From a virus: 29,477 bases of DNA. This document shows, in pieces, positions 8,201 to 16,600 of this stretch (the first letter of the stretch is position 1; each line of letters opens with the position of its first letter). The stretch spans positions 1 to 29,477 of IMG/VR virus record IMGVR_UViG_3300028228_000165. The stretch is one strand, 5' to 3'. The translations under genes and the position numbers were made by a program. The notes under the pieces were generated by a model, which was not told the origin of the DNA, ran no database searches, and saw only the letters and a program-made list of their open reading frames with translations.

Positions 8201-11200
8201 CACTACGCAAGATTTATCTGCAGGGATTCCTAAGAGCTTTACAGCCGAAGAGACCGCCCTGATAACAGATGCGCATGCTAAGTTAGTTAAAGAGCGCGCT
8301 GACTTAGACGCTAAATACCCAGATGGAAAGTTTAGCGCTACGGACTCAAACGTAAAAGCCACTCCTGCAATGGAGCCCTACGCAAAGTTTGTAGAGGGAC
8401 TGCTAAAGCAGTTGGGGCTAAGCGATCAACGCATCATACTAATCGCCAGCGGAGAAACGCGCTCTAACCCATTAGCGTATGGCCTGACCCCCAGCATGGA
8501 GTGGTTTGATTCAAAACTAGGCGCAGAAACTCAGGGAACGCATCGTGCACGCCTTAGTAAGCCCGGGGTCAGCGGAATTACCCTTAACCCCTCCGTGCTA
8601 GCTACTGGCGATCGCCAGCTAATTATTGAAACTATTGCGCACGAGTTGGGGCACATGATCGAGCATCGTGCGTTGGCGTCTGCCTCTCCGGAGGTCCGCG
8701 CAGGTCTACAGAAAGCGCACGAAGCGTGGCTCCGCCAACAAAAAGGCAAGACCGCCAAAGAGTTAGTAGAAGCGCTACGTAACCGCAAGATGGCGGAGTC
8801 TGGCATTAACGCCATGTCGTTCGCGCAGCAAGCAGATTCGGTAGACACCCCCGCTAGCCGGGAAATGGAAATACATGTCGACTACCTCAAATCGTTTAGC
8901 GAGTGGTTTGCGGATAACGTATCCCGCTGGACGACTACAAACGAGAAACCAGTTGGGTTGGTCGAGAAGTTCTTTGCAGACCTAGCGAAGCAGTTACGCA
9001 AACTAGCTAGTATCGTTACCGGTAAGCGCTTTATGCCCGACCGCGCAGTAGCCAAGTTTCTGGACGAGATGGGGGCAATGGACTTCACTAGCGTTAACTC
9101 GGCGTTGAGCGGTCGAGTCGAAAACTTCGCTAGGAGTACGCCTATTGATGCTATCGTGGCGTCAAGTGAAATGGCTCAGGTGCCGCCCGGCCCAATGACG
9201 CGCGCTGTGAAAATGATGATCGAAGCCTTTAGCGCTACCGCAGGGATTGACTTTGTGGATAAGTTTCGCACGTTGACTGTTGACGCTGCTGCCTCCGCGG
9301 AACGACGCTTAAATGTATTGTTTGATGGGGCCGTACGCTCCTCCAAAGGTATCTTAAACCCGATGGGGCTATACCGCCAAGCTCAGGACACCAGCAAGCT
9401 CTTGCTGGATTGGTTCATTGACGGCGCCCTCGCGAAGGACAAACTGACCGGCACTTACCGTACTGTCAAAGGCGCGCACTCAATGAACGAGGTGCTGACT
9501 ATGGTGAAAGCATGGGGTACGGCCAACGGGTACAAGTTCGAAGAGGCATACAACACGCTCTCTAAAGTGTTTGAGGCTAAACGGCTGGACTCTCTACGTA
9601 AAGAAAACGTCATCCTTAAGAGTAACGGCGAGACCCAGTACGGCATAAACGCGTTATCCAAAAAACGCGAACAGCAGGGAGTTAGCAAAGATAAGCAAAT
9701 TGACGAGATGTTGGCGTTTGCTGAGAAACATAAGAAAGCGGTTGACGCGATTCAAACTGCTATGGACAGCGTTCGTTTCGGCCTAATCGACGGCATGGTA
9801 TCTACTGGCCGGTTATCTGCGGCGGACGGTGTTAACTGGAAGAAGAACTCCAACTACATTCCTTTTGAGCGCATGTCCGAGTACGACGACATGTTTCGTA
9901 CGCAAAAAAGTACGGGTAAGGGGATTTCTCAACTTAAAAAACTACCCGAGTTCCTTGGCTCAGAAACTCGTGAAGTCGGCAATACTTTCGACAACTTTGT
10001 AAAGACTTCTGGGTGGATGATTGAGCAGACTATAAAGCAAGACGCCAACCTTTCTACCCTTAAGATGCTGGAGCGCTTAGGTCAAGCTACTCGTCATCGG
10101 GCTAAAGGCCGCATATCAGACTCAAAACTCGTGCCCGCGTTCGACAAGGGCGAGAAGATTTACTACGAGTTGCCTTCTCGCTGGGATGTCATGGCGTTTA
10201 AAGACCTCGCACCGCCAAAAGGCGCGTTGGTTAACTTCCTGTCCAGCTTCTCTAACGTCCTGCGTACAACTATTACGTCCATGCCTCCGTTCGCGGTTCG
10301 ACAAGTTGTAAACGACATCCAGCGTGCGTTCGCTACGTCGGGCGTGGAGCAGCCTCTAAAACTCGTGTACCCTGCCCTGCGTAACTTTTTAGTAATTAGC
10401 GGAGCTGAGTTAATGGGTAGGCGCCATCCTTCCGTACGTGAGTTTGGAAGACTGGGCGTTATAGGTGATTTTGACTTTAACACTCGCGACCCGATGAGCT
10501 CTATCCTGTACGACCTTGGCTACCAGTCTCGCGGCAAAAGTAAAAAGAAGCGTTACACCGATTGGAAGGTATTACCCGTGCGTCTGACTTGGCGGTTCGT
10601 AAAGGCAATCTACGACCAGACCATAGCCGAGAAAGGTGACACCCTGCTGGCCACTACACGTTCACGCGAGTTCATTAACTTCCGTAGGCGTGGGGCCAGT
10701 AGTGTGATGCCCGCCTTAGCAAGCACCATTCCGTTCTTTAACGCGTACCTGCAGGGTATGGACGTATTGCTTCGCGCCGCCACAGGTAAATCTGCTGCTG
10801 CGGGACTAGATAAAGCCGCTGCTAAAAAGATGTTCTATGCGAAGGTAACGCAGATGGCCGCGTTCTCAACGCTATACGCCATCATGTCTTCTGGTGAAGA
10901 CTACTACGACGAGGCGGGCCTGCAAATTCGCCACAACAACTGGATGTTACCCGGCGGAATCAAGTTTCCGGTGCCAGAGGAATTGGGCGCAATCTTTAAG
11001 GTGCCTGCGGAGATGATGGTCGAGTACTTCATGCGTAACGGCACGAAAGAAGAGATGCAGGCATCGGATGCCACCTTTACTGCGCTAAAGTATGCGTTTG
11101 CTCAATACTCCCCAATCGGCGGGCGCATGACTCCAATCCCTGCCGCCATCAAGCCCGTCATTGAGGCGGTTACAAACTACTCGTTCTTTACAGGACGCGA

Positions 11201-11810
11201 ACTGGAGGGTGTCTACCAACGCAGTCAACTTCTGCCATCACAGCGTACACGTGGTAACACCAGCGAGCTGGCACAGGCAATATCAAAGTTCACGGAGACT
11301 CTCCTTGGAGAAAACAACGCCATCTCCCCCATCATGATCGACAACACACTGCAGGGTTACTTTGGCTCTGTGGCGGGCATAATCACGATGGGTACAGACC
11401 AGTTGATAAACTCTGACCGGATGGACCGCCCCCTGCAGAAATACTGGATGCTGAGTAACTTCCTATACGACCCAATTGGTAGCCGCCGCTTAGACGAGTT
11501 CTACGAGTTGCGCAGCAAGACGTTTGGGGTAAAAGGTACGCTGGATAAACTGGCCAAGGAAGACCTCGATGCCGCAGTGAAGTTCGCGAACGAGCACATA
11601 AACGAACTGTCGCTGGCGCAAGGTATTGGCTCGGCACTAGGACAACTCTCCGACACGCGCAGGTACAAGAACTACCTAAACTCAAATATGGCGGCGCAGT
11701 CGATGAGCCAAGACGAGCGTGCGACCAGTATGGAAGAGACTCGTCGTCTGGAGCAGGGGCTGGTCGGTTGGCTACGTGAAGTTCAGGCGGATGTGAACAA
11801 GGCTAAGTAA
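5202..11810 (+). CDS. 2202-residue polyvalent virion protein with zincin and LPD38-like region
   Basis: The largest gene of the window and the last of the late operon. The N-terminus (residues 1-35) is a small beta module (YVELLDGSYAEFADGTSDDQ) common at the start of phage internal proteins. Residues about 108-150 are Gly/Ala-rich with GxxxG spacing and may span or disturb a membrane; a second such stretch lies near 270-285. Residues about 330-950 are Ala/Pro/Glu/Lys-rich linker. A zinc metalloprotease motif HELGH is at 1147-1151, with E1234 in SEWFADN as a plausible third ligand. The C-terminal half (about 1300-2150) resembles the large polyvalent protein associated domain LPD38, including PFFNAYLQGMDVLLRA. 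Such proteins are thought to be packaged and ejected with the genome. Family assignment is from recognised motifs; the protease's target is unknown. Confidence 0.75.
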   Translation: MAIYVELLDGSYAEFADGTSDDQINAAVQEFSSRPPAQPEIPQEDREGFGAAAAASMARMEGERALAKGKAGLISEEEAMRVYNAQKAEADRLFTPTDDTFSFRNLKELAGGSLPYMAAPVAAGVAGSVAGSVIPGVGTALGGIGASFAASAAQFSGSNLARQIDEGKSFQEASGAKALAGALPMAALDTFALGKIPGVRQILGRAGIEVSEGAAAAIARKGVANAAIDYTTATGKALTYEGATEAGQQFIERLQAGLNIGDEAARGEYFDSFIGGAILGGAIAPAGRFLERRGAQKDVENKAAKEESETLQDQVLAGQAEEEAVIAAQDIDPDASVDDLLREQATLRNSGETDPVTRARLAALNAVIRPQLAGDVEALRAQTTAEQDVALQEQTAQDDNDARARASAFSTAEEDIFGNLVSPAAALSTEPEVEAASTPAAMRRSRQEAKDAGQIELPLRRTPAGRPTTTPIPETPSTTPLPEGALSLQDIKDTNVPMKTSKGWFEANVVGKTPEEVQALVTADPTLIVGPGQRAKVLREILAPIPPAFKEAPRDIILAEPGLTDGPAATEPTVSERATDESSLGLPDVAAPIADPTGEPAASEQSGVVSTGLPAGDGDAKPKRSRVRTLKPVRAEDIVAGNELNKWRTTRARVTTPGAMVGNTEVEAFLHAIDTQDGAGAQIALDDIARVLRSLPKSGDQAARAFVTYMNKQTDGGFDGPLNNAFNRIRETPSASAPIAETESQERTRRKAPVDKKYLEPVRITKDNRVVRSSQRLLVPMGDDVAKKYLMERGLNAAERKLDEIDAAPKRDTPQVGQQELDFTAPVQEAKKPKPVEAKKAEVKVEPKAKPAKVETKTKYRVTYDGKPATVTIVRTTEDPTKIDYVTVKVDGEKYAWVNLGKQGVVSDEKMLNNLIDTDIIDAIGALDSPIQKNSTGVEAAKPTVQPWMDDIASQFNGGARVVPVSDTLAVAVVQSAGTDNIIIGAKHKPTANDPNNFTYTTQDLSAGIPKSFTAEETALITDAHAKLVKERADLDAKYPDGKFSATDSNVKATPAMEPYAKFVEGLLKQLGLSDQRIILIASGETRSNPLAYGLTPSMEWFDSKLGAETQGTHRARLSKPGVSGITLNPSVLATGDRQLIIETIAHELGHMIEHRALASASPEVRAGLQKAHEAWLRQQKGKTAKELVEALRNRKMAESGINAMSFAQQADSVDTPASREMEIHVDYLKSFSEWFADNVSRWTTTNEKPVGLVEKFFADLAKQLRKLASIVTGKRFMPDRAVAKFLDEMGAMDFTSVNSALSGRVENFARSTPIDAIVASSEMAQVPPGPMTRAVKMMIEAFSATAGIDFVDKFRTLTVDAAASAERRLNVLFDGAVRSSKGILNPMGLYRQAQDTSKLLLDWFIDGALAKDKLTGTYRTVKGAHSMNEVLTMVKAWGTANGYKFEEAYNTLSKVFEAKRLDSLRKENVILKSNGETQYGINALSKKREQQGVSKDKQIDEMLAFAEKHKKAVDAIQTAMDSVRFGLIDGMVSTGRLSAADGVNWKKNSNYIPFERMSEYDDMFRTQKSTGKGISQLKKLPEFLGSETREVGNTFDNFVKTSGWMIEQTIKQDANLSTLKMLERLGQATRHRAKGRISDSKLVPAFDKGEKIYYELPSRWDVMAFKDLAPPKGALVNFLSSFSNVLRTTITSMPPFAVRQVVNDIQRAFATSGVEQPLKLVYPALRNFLVISGAELMGRRHPSVREFGRLGVIGDFDFNTRDPMSSILYDLGYQSRGKSKKKRYTDWKVLPVRLTWRFVKAIYDQTIAEKGDTLLATTRSREFINFRRRGASSVMPALASTIPFFNAYLQGMDVLLRAATGKSAAAGLDKAAAKKMFYAKVTQMAAFSTLYAIMSSGEDYYDEAGLQIRHNNWMLPGGIKFPVPEELGAIFKVPAEMMVEYFMRNGTKEEMQASDATFTALKYAFAQYSPIGGRMTPIPAAIKPVIEAVTNYSFFTGRELEGVYQRSQLLPSQRTRGNTSELAQAISKFTETLLGENNAISPIMIDNTLQGYFGSVAGIITMGTDQLINSDRMDRPLQKYWMLSNFLYDPIGSRRLDEFYELRSKTFGVKGTLDKLAKEDLDAAVKFANEHINELSLAQGIGSALGQLSDTRRYKNYLNSNMAAQSMSQDERATSMEETRRLEQGLVGWLREVQADVNKAK

Positions 11811-12081
11811 CTCGCCAGACGCGCACACCATAGAGTCCGTACTCACAACGATTGCGGGTCTCTATGCGTATGCGTAGCCATCTAGTGTACGGACGTAACG
11901 CCTTGTGTACGTCCTCTGCCTGCGCCGTTGTAGGTAAGAAAAAGGACGAGCCGTGTGTCAGTCTGTCCCACATTATGTAGAAGGTCACCCCAAGTAACGG
12001 GAACACGTTAATGTCCTCGCTGGGGATGGCAGGTTTCTTAAAGGTCTTGGTCTTCGTTAAACGCCGTCGATTCGATGCCAA
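11803..12081 (-). CDS. Small conserved-looking phage protein (TTG start)
   Basis: A 92-residue protein in the - strand operon, last gene before the convergent late operon. The start is TTG at 12081, supported by GGAG six bases upstream; no suitable ATG exists before mid-protein. It therefore overlaps the primase gene's end by 44 bases. The N-terminus is basic (RRRLTKTKTFKK). The C-terminal half (GSSFFLPTTAQAEDVHKALR, then YGVRVWRV) looks like a compact alpha/beta domain, similar in feel to small phage proteins encoded next to primases. No function can be assigned. Its stop (TAG, 11803-11805) overlaps the end of the convergent 2202-residue gene by 8 bases. Confidence 0.65.
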   Translation of the reverse strand: MASNRRRLTKTKTFKKPAIPSEDINVFPLLGVTFYIMWDRLTHGSSFFLPTTAQAEDVHKALRPYTRWLRIRIETRNRCEYGLYGVRVWRVT

Positions 12082-14878
12082 TTAGTGCTCCATCAAAAAT
12101 GTAACATCTCACGGGGATACCGCTCATACTGCCTAGCGCTCCGGCCCCAAGACGAGTCAGGTGTGACTTGCCCTCATGCTTGAGGTAGTTCAGCTTGGTC
12201 AGGTTCGCTATTGCCCGTTTAACATCCACTGAGCGGCTCGAGAAGAACTTGCGAAACTCCGCCACCGGTATAGCCAGCTCATTACTTGCTGGGTCGTACC
12301 GCATCTTTAACTCCCCCTTGGGCATCATGGCAGGTCTTTGCGGCGCGCCGCCTGCTGCAGAATACGGTGCTACCAATGCGTTGTTAATATTCGCATGGAT
12401 AAACTGAGCCAACGTTTCACGTGCTACAGCCGTAGGGTCGCTTACATCGGTACTGTGAACCAATTTACGCTGGGCAATCTCTACCTGCATGGACTGGTAG
12501 ACCCGCTTGATGTCAATGCTGTGCAGACCCAACCGCTGTGAGATGAGTGCGCCCGTAAAGCAAATCGTCAGTAAGCATGAGTAGAAACGGTCACGCTGGT
12601 CTAACTTAAACTCCCGGTCAACCTTCTTCTGCATGTCAGCCAGCATCTCCATCACTTTGTCCATATTCTGGATGATGTAGTCGATGTAGACAGGGCCCGC
12701 CACACCGTAGTTCGTGCTCAGCTTAGAGAACACTGCGTCGATTTCTTCTTTGCTAGCGCCCATATACACAGGTACATCCAACTGCAGGACGCGACGTAAC
12801 TCACCATCAGACATATTCTTGTTCTGCATCAGCATGTCGATTACTGACGAGTTAGAAGAGGTGATAGTAATGTTGCACCAAGTGGTTGTGTTCTGGCGCA
12901 GAGTGTTGGACTGCGCGTTCATACGGTTCTTACCGCGCCCATCCGTCACACCATAGGCCATGTCCGACACCATCTCGGGCGTGTCGTTGCTAATCTCGTC
13001 AATCGTAGCCACGATGCTATTCAACATACCGACCAAGTGGTTCTTAGATGCCGCGGTATCCTTTGGGCGAATCAACAAATCCTCGGGGGAACCGAAGATT
13101 GAGTTAGCCACCATCTGTGCCGTTGACTTACCCGCGCCAGACTCTGCGTTGTACAAGTGAACCAGCACGCCCTTAACAACTGGGTGGTTCAGCAGCTTCA
13201 ACAAAGGTGAACCAAACCCGCAGAACAACGTGAATGCATGCGCCTCTAGCCCAACTCGGTCGTAGAAGTTGGCAATGGTTTTCCACTCTTCTAGAGTACC
13301 GGTTGGCTTGAACGCTGCCGCCATTTGTCTCGTTCCACTTGCGGGGGGAGCCAGTTTTGTACCGCTTGCGGTGTACTCAAGGTCGCCAACAACAAACCCA
13401 AGTCTGTCAGAGGTCCAACCCATCTGGTGGCGAGTCCGGTTAGCCGCGTATTGTGACTGCAGGCGGCGCAGTGATGATGCAAAGTAGGCCATAAGCTCTT
13501 GTGTATGTTTTCCATAAGTAATAACGCCGTTGCGCACTAGCAAGTCACGCAAGGTGTCGGGCTTCATGATGTCCTTGACGGAGCTGTAGAACCGGCGTAA
13601 GCCGTCCTTGCGCATGTGCAGGTTGATGCCTACCATCTCGCCTTCGCCGTCCCCATTAGTATCCGAGTCGTAAAACCGTTCAGTTAGATACAGGTCATCT
13701 CGGTATATTTCAACCTCCGTCTCGGTCTCGCCGTCAGCGGCTTTAACCTTCTTGAACACACCACCGTTCACACCACGAAAATATGGGTGGCCGTACGAGG
13801 GGACGCTAATCTCTCTAGGCGCGTGGTCCTCATCTTCTGGTGCGGCAATAGTGTATTCACCTTCCGCAGTGAGCGGAGCTTCCGCAACAGTCTTACCCAG
13901 CATCAAAGGCGTACTGACGGTCTGCTTACAACCCTCACACCCAGCGCCATAGTTCTCTTTGTACCAGCTACACAGGTACGGACCTTTAGTCTCTGCTGCC
14001 TTCTCTTCCGTGGTCGTTGGCTCGTAGTCTGGGTGCGGACTAGACAACTTGTGGATAGCAATTACGCGGTCAGAGCAACGCGTAGCGATAGACAACGCGG
14101 CACGCCACAAAGGCTCCTCTAGCGTAGTTGACTCCCGCAGTGCCCGGTCGATCTGCGCACAGCCATTACCTTTCAGGCTGAGCTTGGCCAACTTCTTAAA
14201 CGAACACTCAGGGTAGTCCCCAGCCAGTTCGCGTGATGTGTCATCCATGCCGAACATCTTTGCTGCGGATAAATCCACAGGCGGCGTAGGCAGGAGGCCT
14301 AACATTGTCTCGACATCTACAGGCTGACCCTGTGAAATGATTTGTACCGGACGGCTCTGGCCGTTCTTAAAATTAGCAGTGCCCGGCAAACGCAAAATAC
14401 GAGCCGCGTCTGTAGTCACAGAAGGGTCGGCGTGCAAAGCTTGGGTGCTACATAACTGTTTCAGGGAACGGGCCATAGGCTTCCATTCTTCAACAGTCAC
14501 ATCGCGAGTCAGCGGCCAATATACGTGCAGGCCGCCACCAGAATTTACAAGAGTAGGCGTGGGTAATCCCGTTGCCGTAATAAATGCAGAGAGCGCTTTA
14601 GCGCCGTCCGCTTGGTCGATGTAGTCTTTCTTAGGTCCGCAATCAATATCAAGGAACAAAGCGCGAAGGAACTGGACATTGGGTACTTTACGCATGCCTT
14701 GGTCATCATAAGATGCCATTGCAAAATACGCGTCTACACCCGTAGAGTTATGCCCGTCCGCAACCGCCTCGACTTCCTCAAGGGAATCGTGAAACGTCTG
14801 GTGAACCACACCACCGCGAATACCAACGGCGCAATACCTGCCACTCGTAGGTAAGATGGAGCGAAGAAAATCTGTCAC
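12038..14878 (-). CDS. AEP-type primase fused to a P-loop helicase-like ATPase
   Basis: A protein of about 946 residues. The N-terminal domain has the three archaeo-eukaryotic primase motifs: LFLDIDCG (D77, D79), SGGGLHVYW (H118), and a later Asp in TTDAARILRLPGTANFK. Cys residues near 305-317 (LCSWYKENYGAGCEGC) may bind metal. A P-loop ATPase follows: AESGAGKST (Lys at about 584) and Walker B IVATIDEIS about 40 residues later, as in phage SF3/DUF927-like primase-helicases. The C-terminus looks like a winged-helix (about 875-925). It likely makes primers and unwinds DNA at the fork. The start is not certain: GTG at 14878 has AAAGAG five bases upstream and gives MTDFLRS; GTG at 14884 adds two residues. 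A terminator hairpin lies just upstream, so expression may depend on read-through. Confidence 0.85.
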   Translation of the reverse strand: MTDFLRSILPTSGRYCAVGIRGGVVHQTFHDSLEEVEAVADGHNSTGVDAYFAMASYDDQGMRKVPNVQFLRALFLDIDCGPKKDYIDQADGAKALSAFITATGLPTPTLVNSGGGLHVYWPLTRDVTVEEWKPMARSLKQLCSTQALHADPSVTTDAARILRLPGTANFKNGQSRPVQIISQGQPVDVETMLGLLPTPPVDLSAAKMFGMDDTSRELAGDYPECSFKKLAKLSLKGNGCAQIDRALRESTTLEEPLWRAALSIATRCSDRVIAIHKLSSPHPDYEPTTTEEKAAETKGPYLCSWYKENYGAGCEGCKQTVSTPLMLGKTVAEAPLTAEGEYTIAAPEDEDHAPREISVPSYGHPYFRGVNGGVFKKVKAADGETETEVEIYRDDLYLTERFYDSDTNGDGEGEMVGINLHMRKDGLRRFYSSVKDIMKPDTLRDLLVRNGVITYGKHTQELMAYFASSLRRLQSQYAANRTRHQMGWTSDRLGFVVGDLEYTASGTKLAPPASGTRQMAAAFKPTGTLEEWKTIANFYDRVGLEAHAFTLFCGFGSPLLKLLNHPVVKGVLVHLYNAESGAGKSTAQMVANSIFGSPEDLLIRPKDTAASKNHLVGMLNSIVATIDEISNDTPEMVSDMAYGVTDGRGKNRMNAQSNTLRQNTTTWCNITITSSNSSVIDMLMQNKNMSDGELRRVLQLDVPVYMGASKEEIDAVFSKLSTNYGVAGPVYIDYIIQNMDKVMEMLADMQKKVDREFKLDQRDRFYSCLLTICFTGALISQRLGLHSIDIKRVYQSMQVEIAQRKLVHSTDVSDPTAVARETLAQFIHANINNALVAPYSAAGGAPQRPAMMPKGELKMRYDPASNELAIPVAEFRKFFSSRSVDVKRAIANLTKLNYLKHEGKSHLTRLGAGALGSMSGIPVRCYIFDGALIGIESTAFNEDQDL

Positions 14879-14902
14879 ATGCACTCTTTCAGAAAAGAGG
14901 AT

Positions 14903-14929
14903 AAAAGGGTGGCACTAGGTGCCACCCTT
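14903..14929 (-). terminator. Intrinsic terminator or attenuator before the primase gene
   Basis: A perfect 11-bp inverted repeat (14905-14915 with 14919-14929, three-base loop). In the - strand direction it is followed by TTTTATCC, the shape of a Rho-independent terminator. It lies between the HTH gene stop (14939) and the primase start (14878/14884), about 20 bases from that start. On the + strand no T-run follows. It may separate strongly expressed HTH/SSB messages from the primase, or act as an attenuator. Confidence 0.75.
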
Positions 14930-14938
14930 CGGACGACA

Positions 14939-15187
14939 TCACTTGTAGTATCGGGAAACGAATTTCTCAATAGCCGCAAGGTGAAGACGTGAGCGTGGAG
15001 CGGAACTACCGGTCAGCCAGTTGTACACGGTCGCCCGAGTAACACCCAACTTATCTGCTACGAACATCACAGGATATTCTTTTAGTAGAAGTAGCGCCGC
15101 CAAGGTTTTTACGGGCTCGGTAAGAGCCGCACGTTCCACACGCCGCAAGAAGTGGACGCTATGTCCACGCCCTGAATTAATCTTCAT
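14939..15187 (-). CDS. Small helix-turn-helix DNA-binding protein
   Basis: An 82-residue protein with a clear HTH in its C-terminal half: PVMFVADKLGVTRATVYNWL (about residues 39-58), followed by a basic stretch and a helix, as in XRE-like or bacteriophage regulators. The N-terminus is basic and amphipathic. It starts at an ATG inside the end of the SSB-like gene (11-base overlap), without a strong Shine-Dalgarno, so translational coupling is likely. It probably represses or tunes phage transcription. A candidate target is the promoter-leader region at 16519-16628 of the same operon, which holds inverted repeats; this is inference. A terminator lies just after the gene. Confidence 0.75.
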   Translation of the reverse strand: MKINSGRGHSVHFLRRVERAALTEPVKTLAALLLLKEYPVMFVADKLGVTRATVYNWLTGSSAPRSRLHLAAIEKFVSRYYK

Positions 15188-16085
15188 CGTCAGTCAACCA
15201 CTGGCTCAACACGTCCTCTGCGGCTTTGCCAACTTTCGCTGGCTCTGCTTTTTGCTTTGGACGAATAACCGGCTCGTCTTCTACATCCTCCACTGGCTCT
15301 TCCACTTTAGCTTTCTTCGCTACTACTGGAGCTTGCGTGAACGCCGCTGGTAATGCGGGTGCATTGTCTTTCTTAGGAGCAAAGCGCAATTCCAATGCCG
15401 CGCGGACATCGTCAGTTGTACTCTGAGCCTTAGCGACATTCCACTCCTGCTCACTCAACGGGCGAACTGCACGGAACTTCAACACTGGCACTGCTTCGCT
15501 TGTATCAAAACGAGCTTCGGTAACAACGCCTGTGATTGGAATACCGTGACCGGACAAGAATTTACCGTACGCTTGTAGTGGCATCTTGTCGCCATCAGGA
15601 CGACCAAACAAAGACTTAGCCGGAACCGTCAGACGGTACACATTGCCACTGATGTCGTTTTCTAATGTCACCGCGATACGTTTGCTGAATCGGCATGCAC
15701 GCGCTTTACCTTCGCCTGAACCTTCGATGTTTTGCGGGCATGTACCGCAGTTAACACTTTGGCGAGACTCGGCAGCCACTTCTTCGTTGGGCACGATACC
15801 TTCAGAAGACCAGCATGATGGGCGGATGTCCTTGCCTTCTTCGTACTTCTCAGCGTAGAACGTACGCTGTGTACCTTTACTAGTCGCGATAATGACCATA
15901 GGCATCGAACGCTCTTCGTTCTGCCCGACTTGTTCACCACCAACCATCATGCGCCATACACCACCTCTAATGGAGATGCTCTTACCGCCGGAGTTACCAG
16001 CAAGTTCGCGGGTCGCCTCATCAGCGACGTTACGGAGGTAGTCAGGGATTACTGAACCGGACTGAAACAGACTAATATTACTCAT
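15177..16085 (-). CDS. Probable single-stranded DNA-binding protein
   Basis: A 302-residue protein. Residues about 35-240 look like one beta-rich domain (IRGGVWRMMVGGEQV, MVIIATSKGTQRTFYAEKY, VYRLTVPAKSLFG, GIPITGVVTEARFD). Cys residues C91, C113, C116 and C131 could bind zinc, as in T4 gp32. A flexible Pro/Lys/Glu-rich linker ends in LSQWLTDDED, the acidic tail typical of ssDNA-binding proteins that recruit partners. It sits between a small coiled-coil gene and the primase, consistent with a replication role. The start ATG at 16085 has AAAGGAAA upstream. The assignment rests on the tail, Cys pattern and context, not on a close family match. Confidence 0.55.
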   Translation of the reverse strand: MSNISLFQSGSVIPDYLRNVADEATRELAGNSGGKSISIRGGVWRMMVGGEQVGQNEERSMPMVIIATSKGTQRTFYAEKYEEGKDIRPSCWSSEGIVPNEEVAAESRQSVNCGTCPQNIEGSGEGKARACRFSKRIAVTLENDISGNVYRLTVPAKSLFGRPDGDKMPLQAYGKFLSGHGIPITGVVTEARFDTSEAVPVLKFRAVRPLSEQEWNVAKAQSTTDDVRAALELRFAPKKDNAPALPAAFTQAPVVAKKAKVEEPVEDVEDEPVIRPKQKAEPAKVGKAAEDVLSQWLTDDED

Positions 16086-16106
16086 GGTATTTCCTTTAAA
16101 CGAGTT

Positions 16107-16499
16107 TTAATTTGCACGCGAACGAGTGACCGTAACAGCATAACGTGAGACTACGTTAGTACCTTCGGGCAGCAAGTCTGGGCGCTGGTTTATGAATTCT
16201 GCGAAAGCGGTTTGGCTGAGTCGTCTCTCAAGAAGTTCGGGTACACCGTGCTCCTTAACAAACTCATACATCCGTCCCCAGTCGCTCGTGTCATAACGGG
16301 TTTTGACCGAACGCTTGAAAGAACCGAACTCGGTCTTCCCGCCATCTTGGCCAGTATCTTTACACAACTGCAGAAGCTCTTGCTCAATTACATCGAGCTG
16401 TACCTGCAGAACATCAATTATTTTTTTAGCTTCCGTTTCGGCTTCGCGCTTTGCGTCCCGAATCTTAACGTAGGCTTTTATCAGCTTCTGTACGTCCAT
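16107..16499 (-). CDS. Small coiled-coil protein, Gam-like in layout
   Basis: A 130-residue protein. The chosen ATG (16499) is preceded by AAGGAGAAAGAGA; a frame extension upstream to 16562 would run through the structured leader and is rejected. Residues 1-45 form a charged helix, probably coiled coil (MDVQKLIKAYVKIRDAKREA and the next 25). Residues 50-130 form a compact domain with YDTSDWGRMYEFVKEHGVPE, LLERRLS and a final strand. A long helix followed by such a domain is reminiscent of phage Mu Gam-like nuclease-inhibitor proteins, but the resemblance is weak. It is the first gene after the promoter at 16628-16601 and would be made with the SSB-like protein. Confidence 0.7.
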   Translation of the reverse strand: MDVQKLIKAYVKIRDAKREAETEAKKIIDVLQVQLDVIEQELLQLCKDTGQDGGKTEFGSFKRSVKTRYDTSDWGRMYEFVKEHGVPELLERRLSQTAFAEFINQRPDLLPEGTNVVSRYAVTVTRSRAN

Positions 16500-16518
16500 T
16501 CTCTTTCTCCTTATAGGT

Positions 16519-16593
16519 ATGAGCGGGGGCTCACATAAAGCAGTGTTTTCATCCACCAACACTACGGCGCTAACCCGTATCTCCCCCGCCCAT
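16519..16593 (-). promoter_or_regulatory. Structured 5' leader, predicted three-way junction
   Basis: In the - strand RNA, AUGGGCGGGGG (16593-16583) can pair with CCCCCGCUCAU (16529-16519) over 11 bp with one G-U. Inside are two hairpins: ACGG/CCGU with a 7-base loop, and AGUGUU/AACACU with a 10-base loop (16563-16558 with 16547-16542). The closed stem starts at the expected transcription start and ends 20 bases before the ATG, just before the AAGGAG. It could be a ligand-sensing or temperature-sensing leader, an mRNA-stabilising 5' stem, or an operator in DNA form. No known riboswitch class was recognised. Confidence 0.55.
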
Positions 16594-16600
16594 GAATCAA

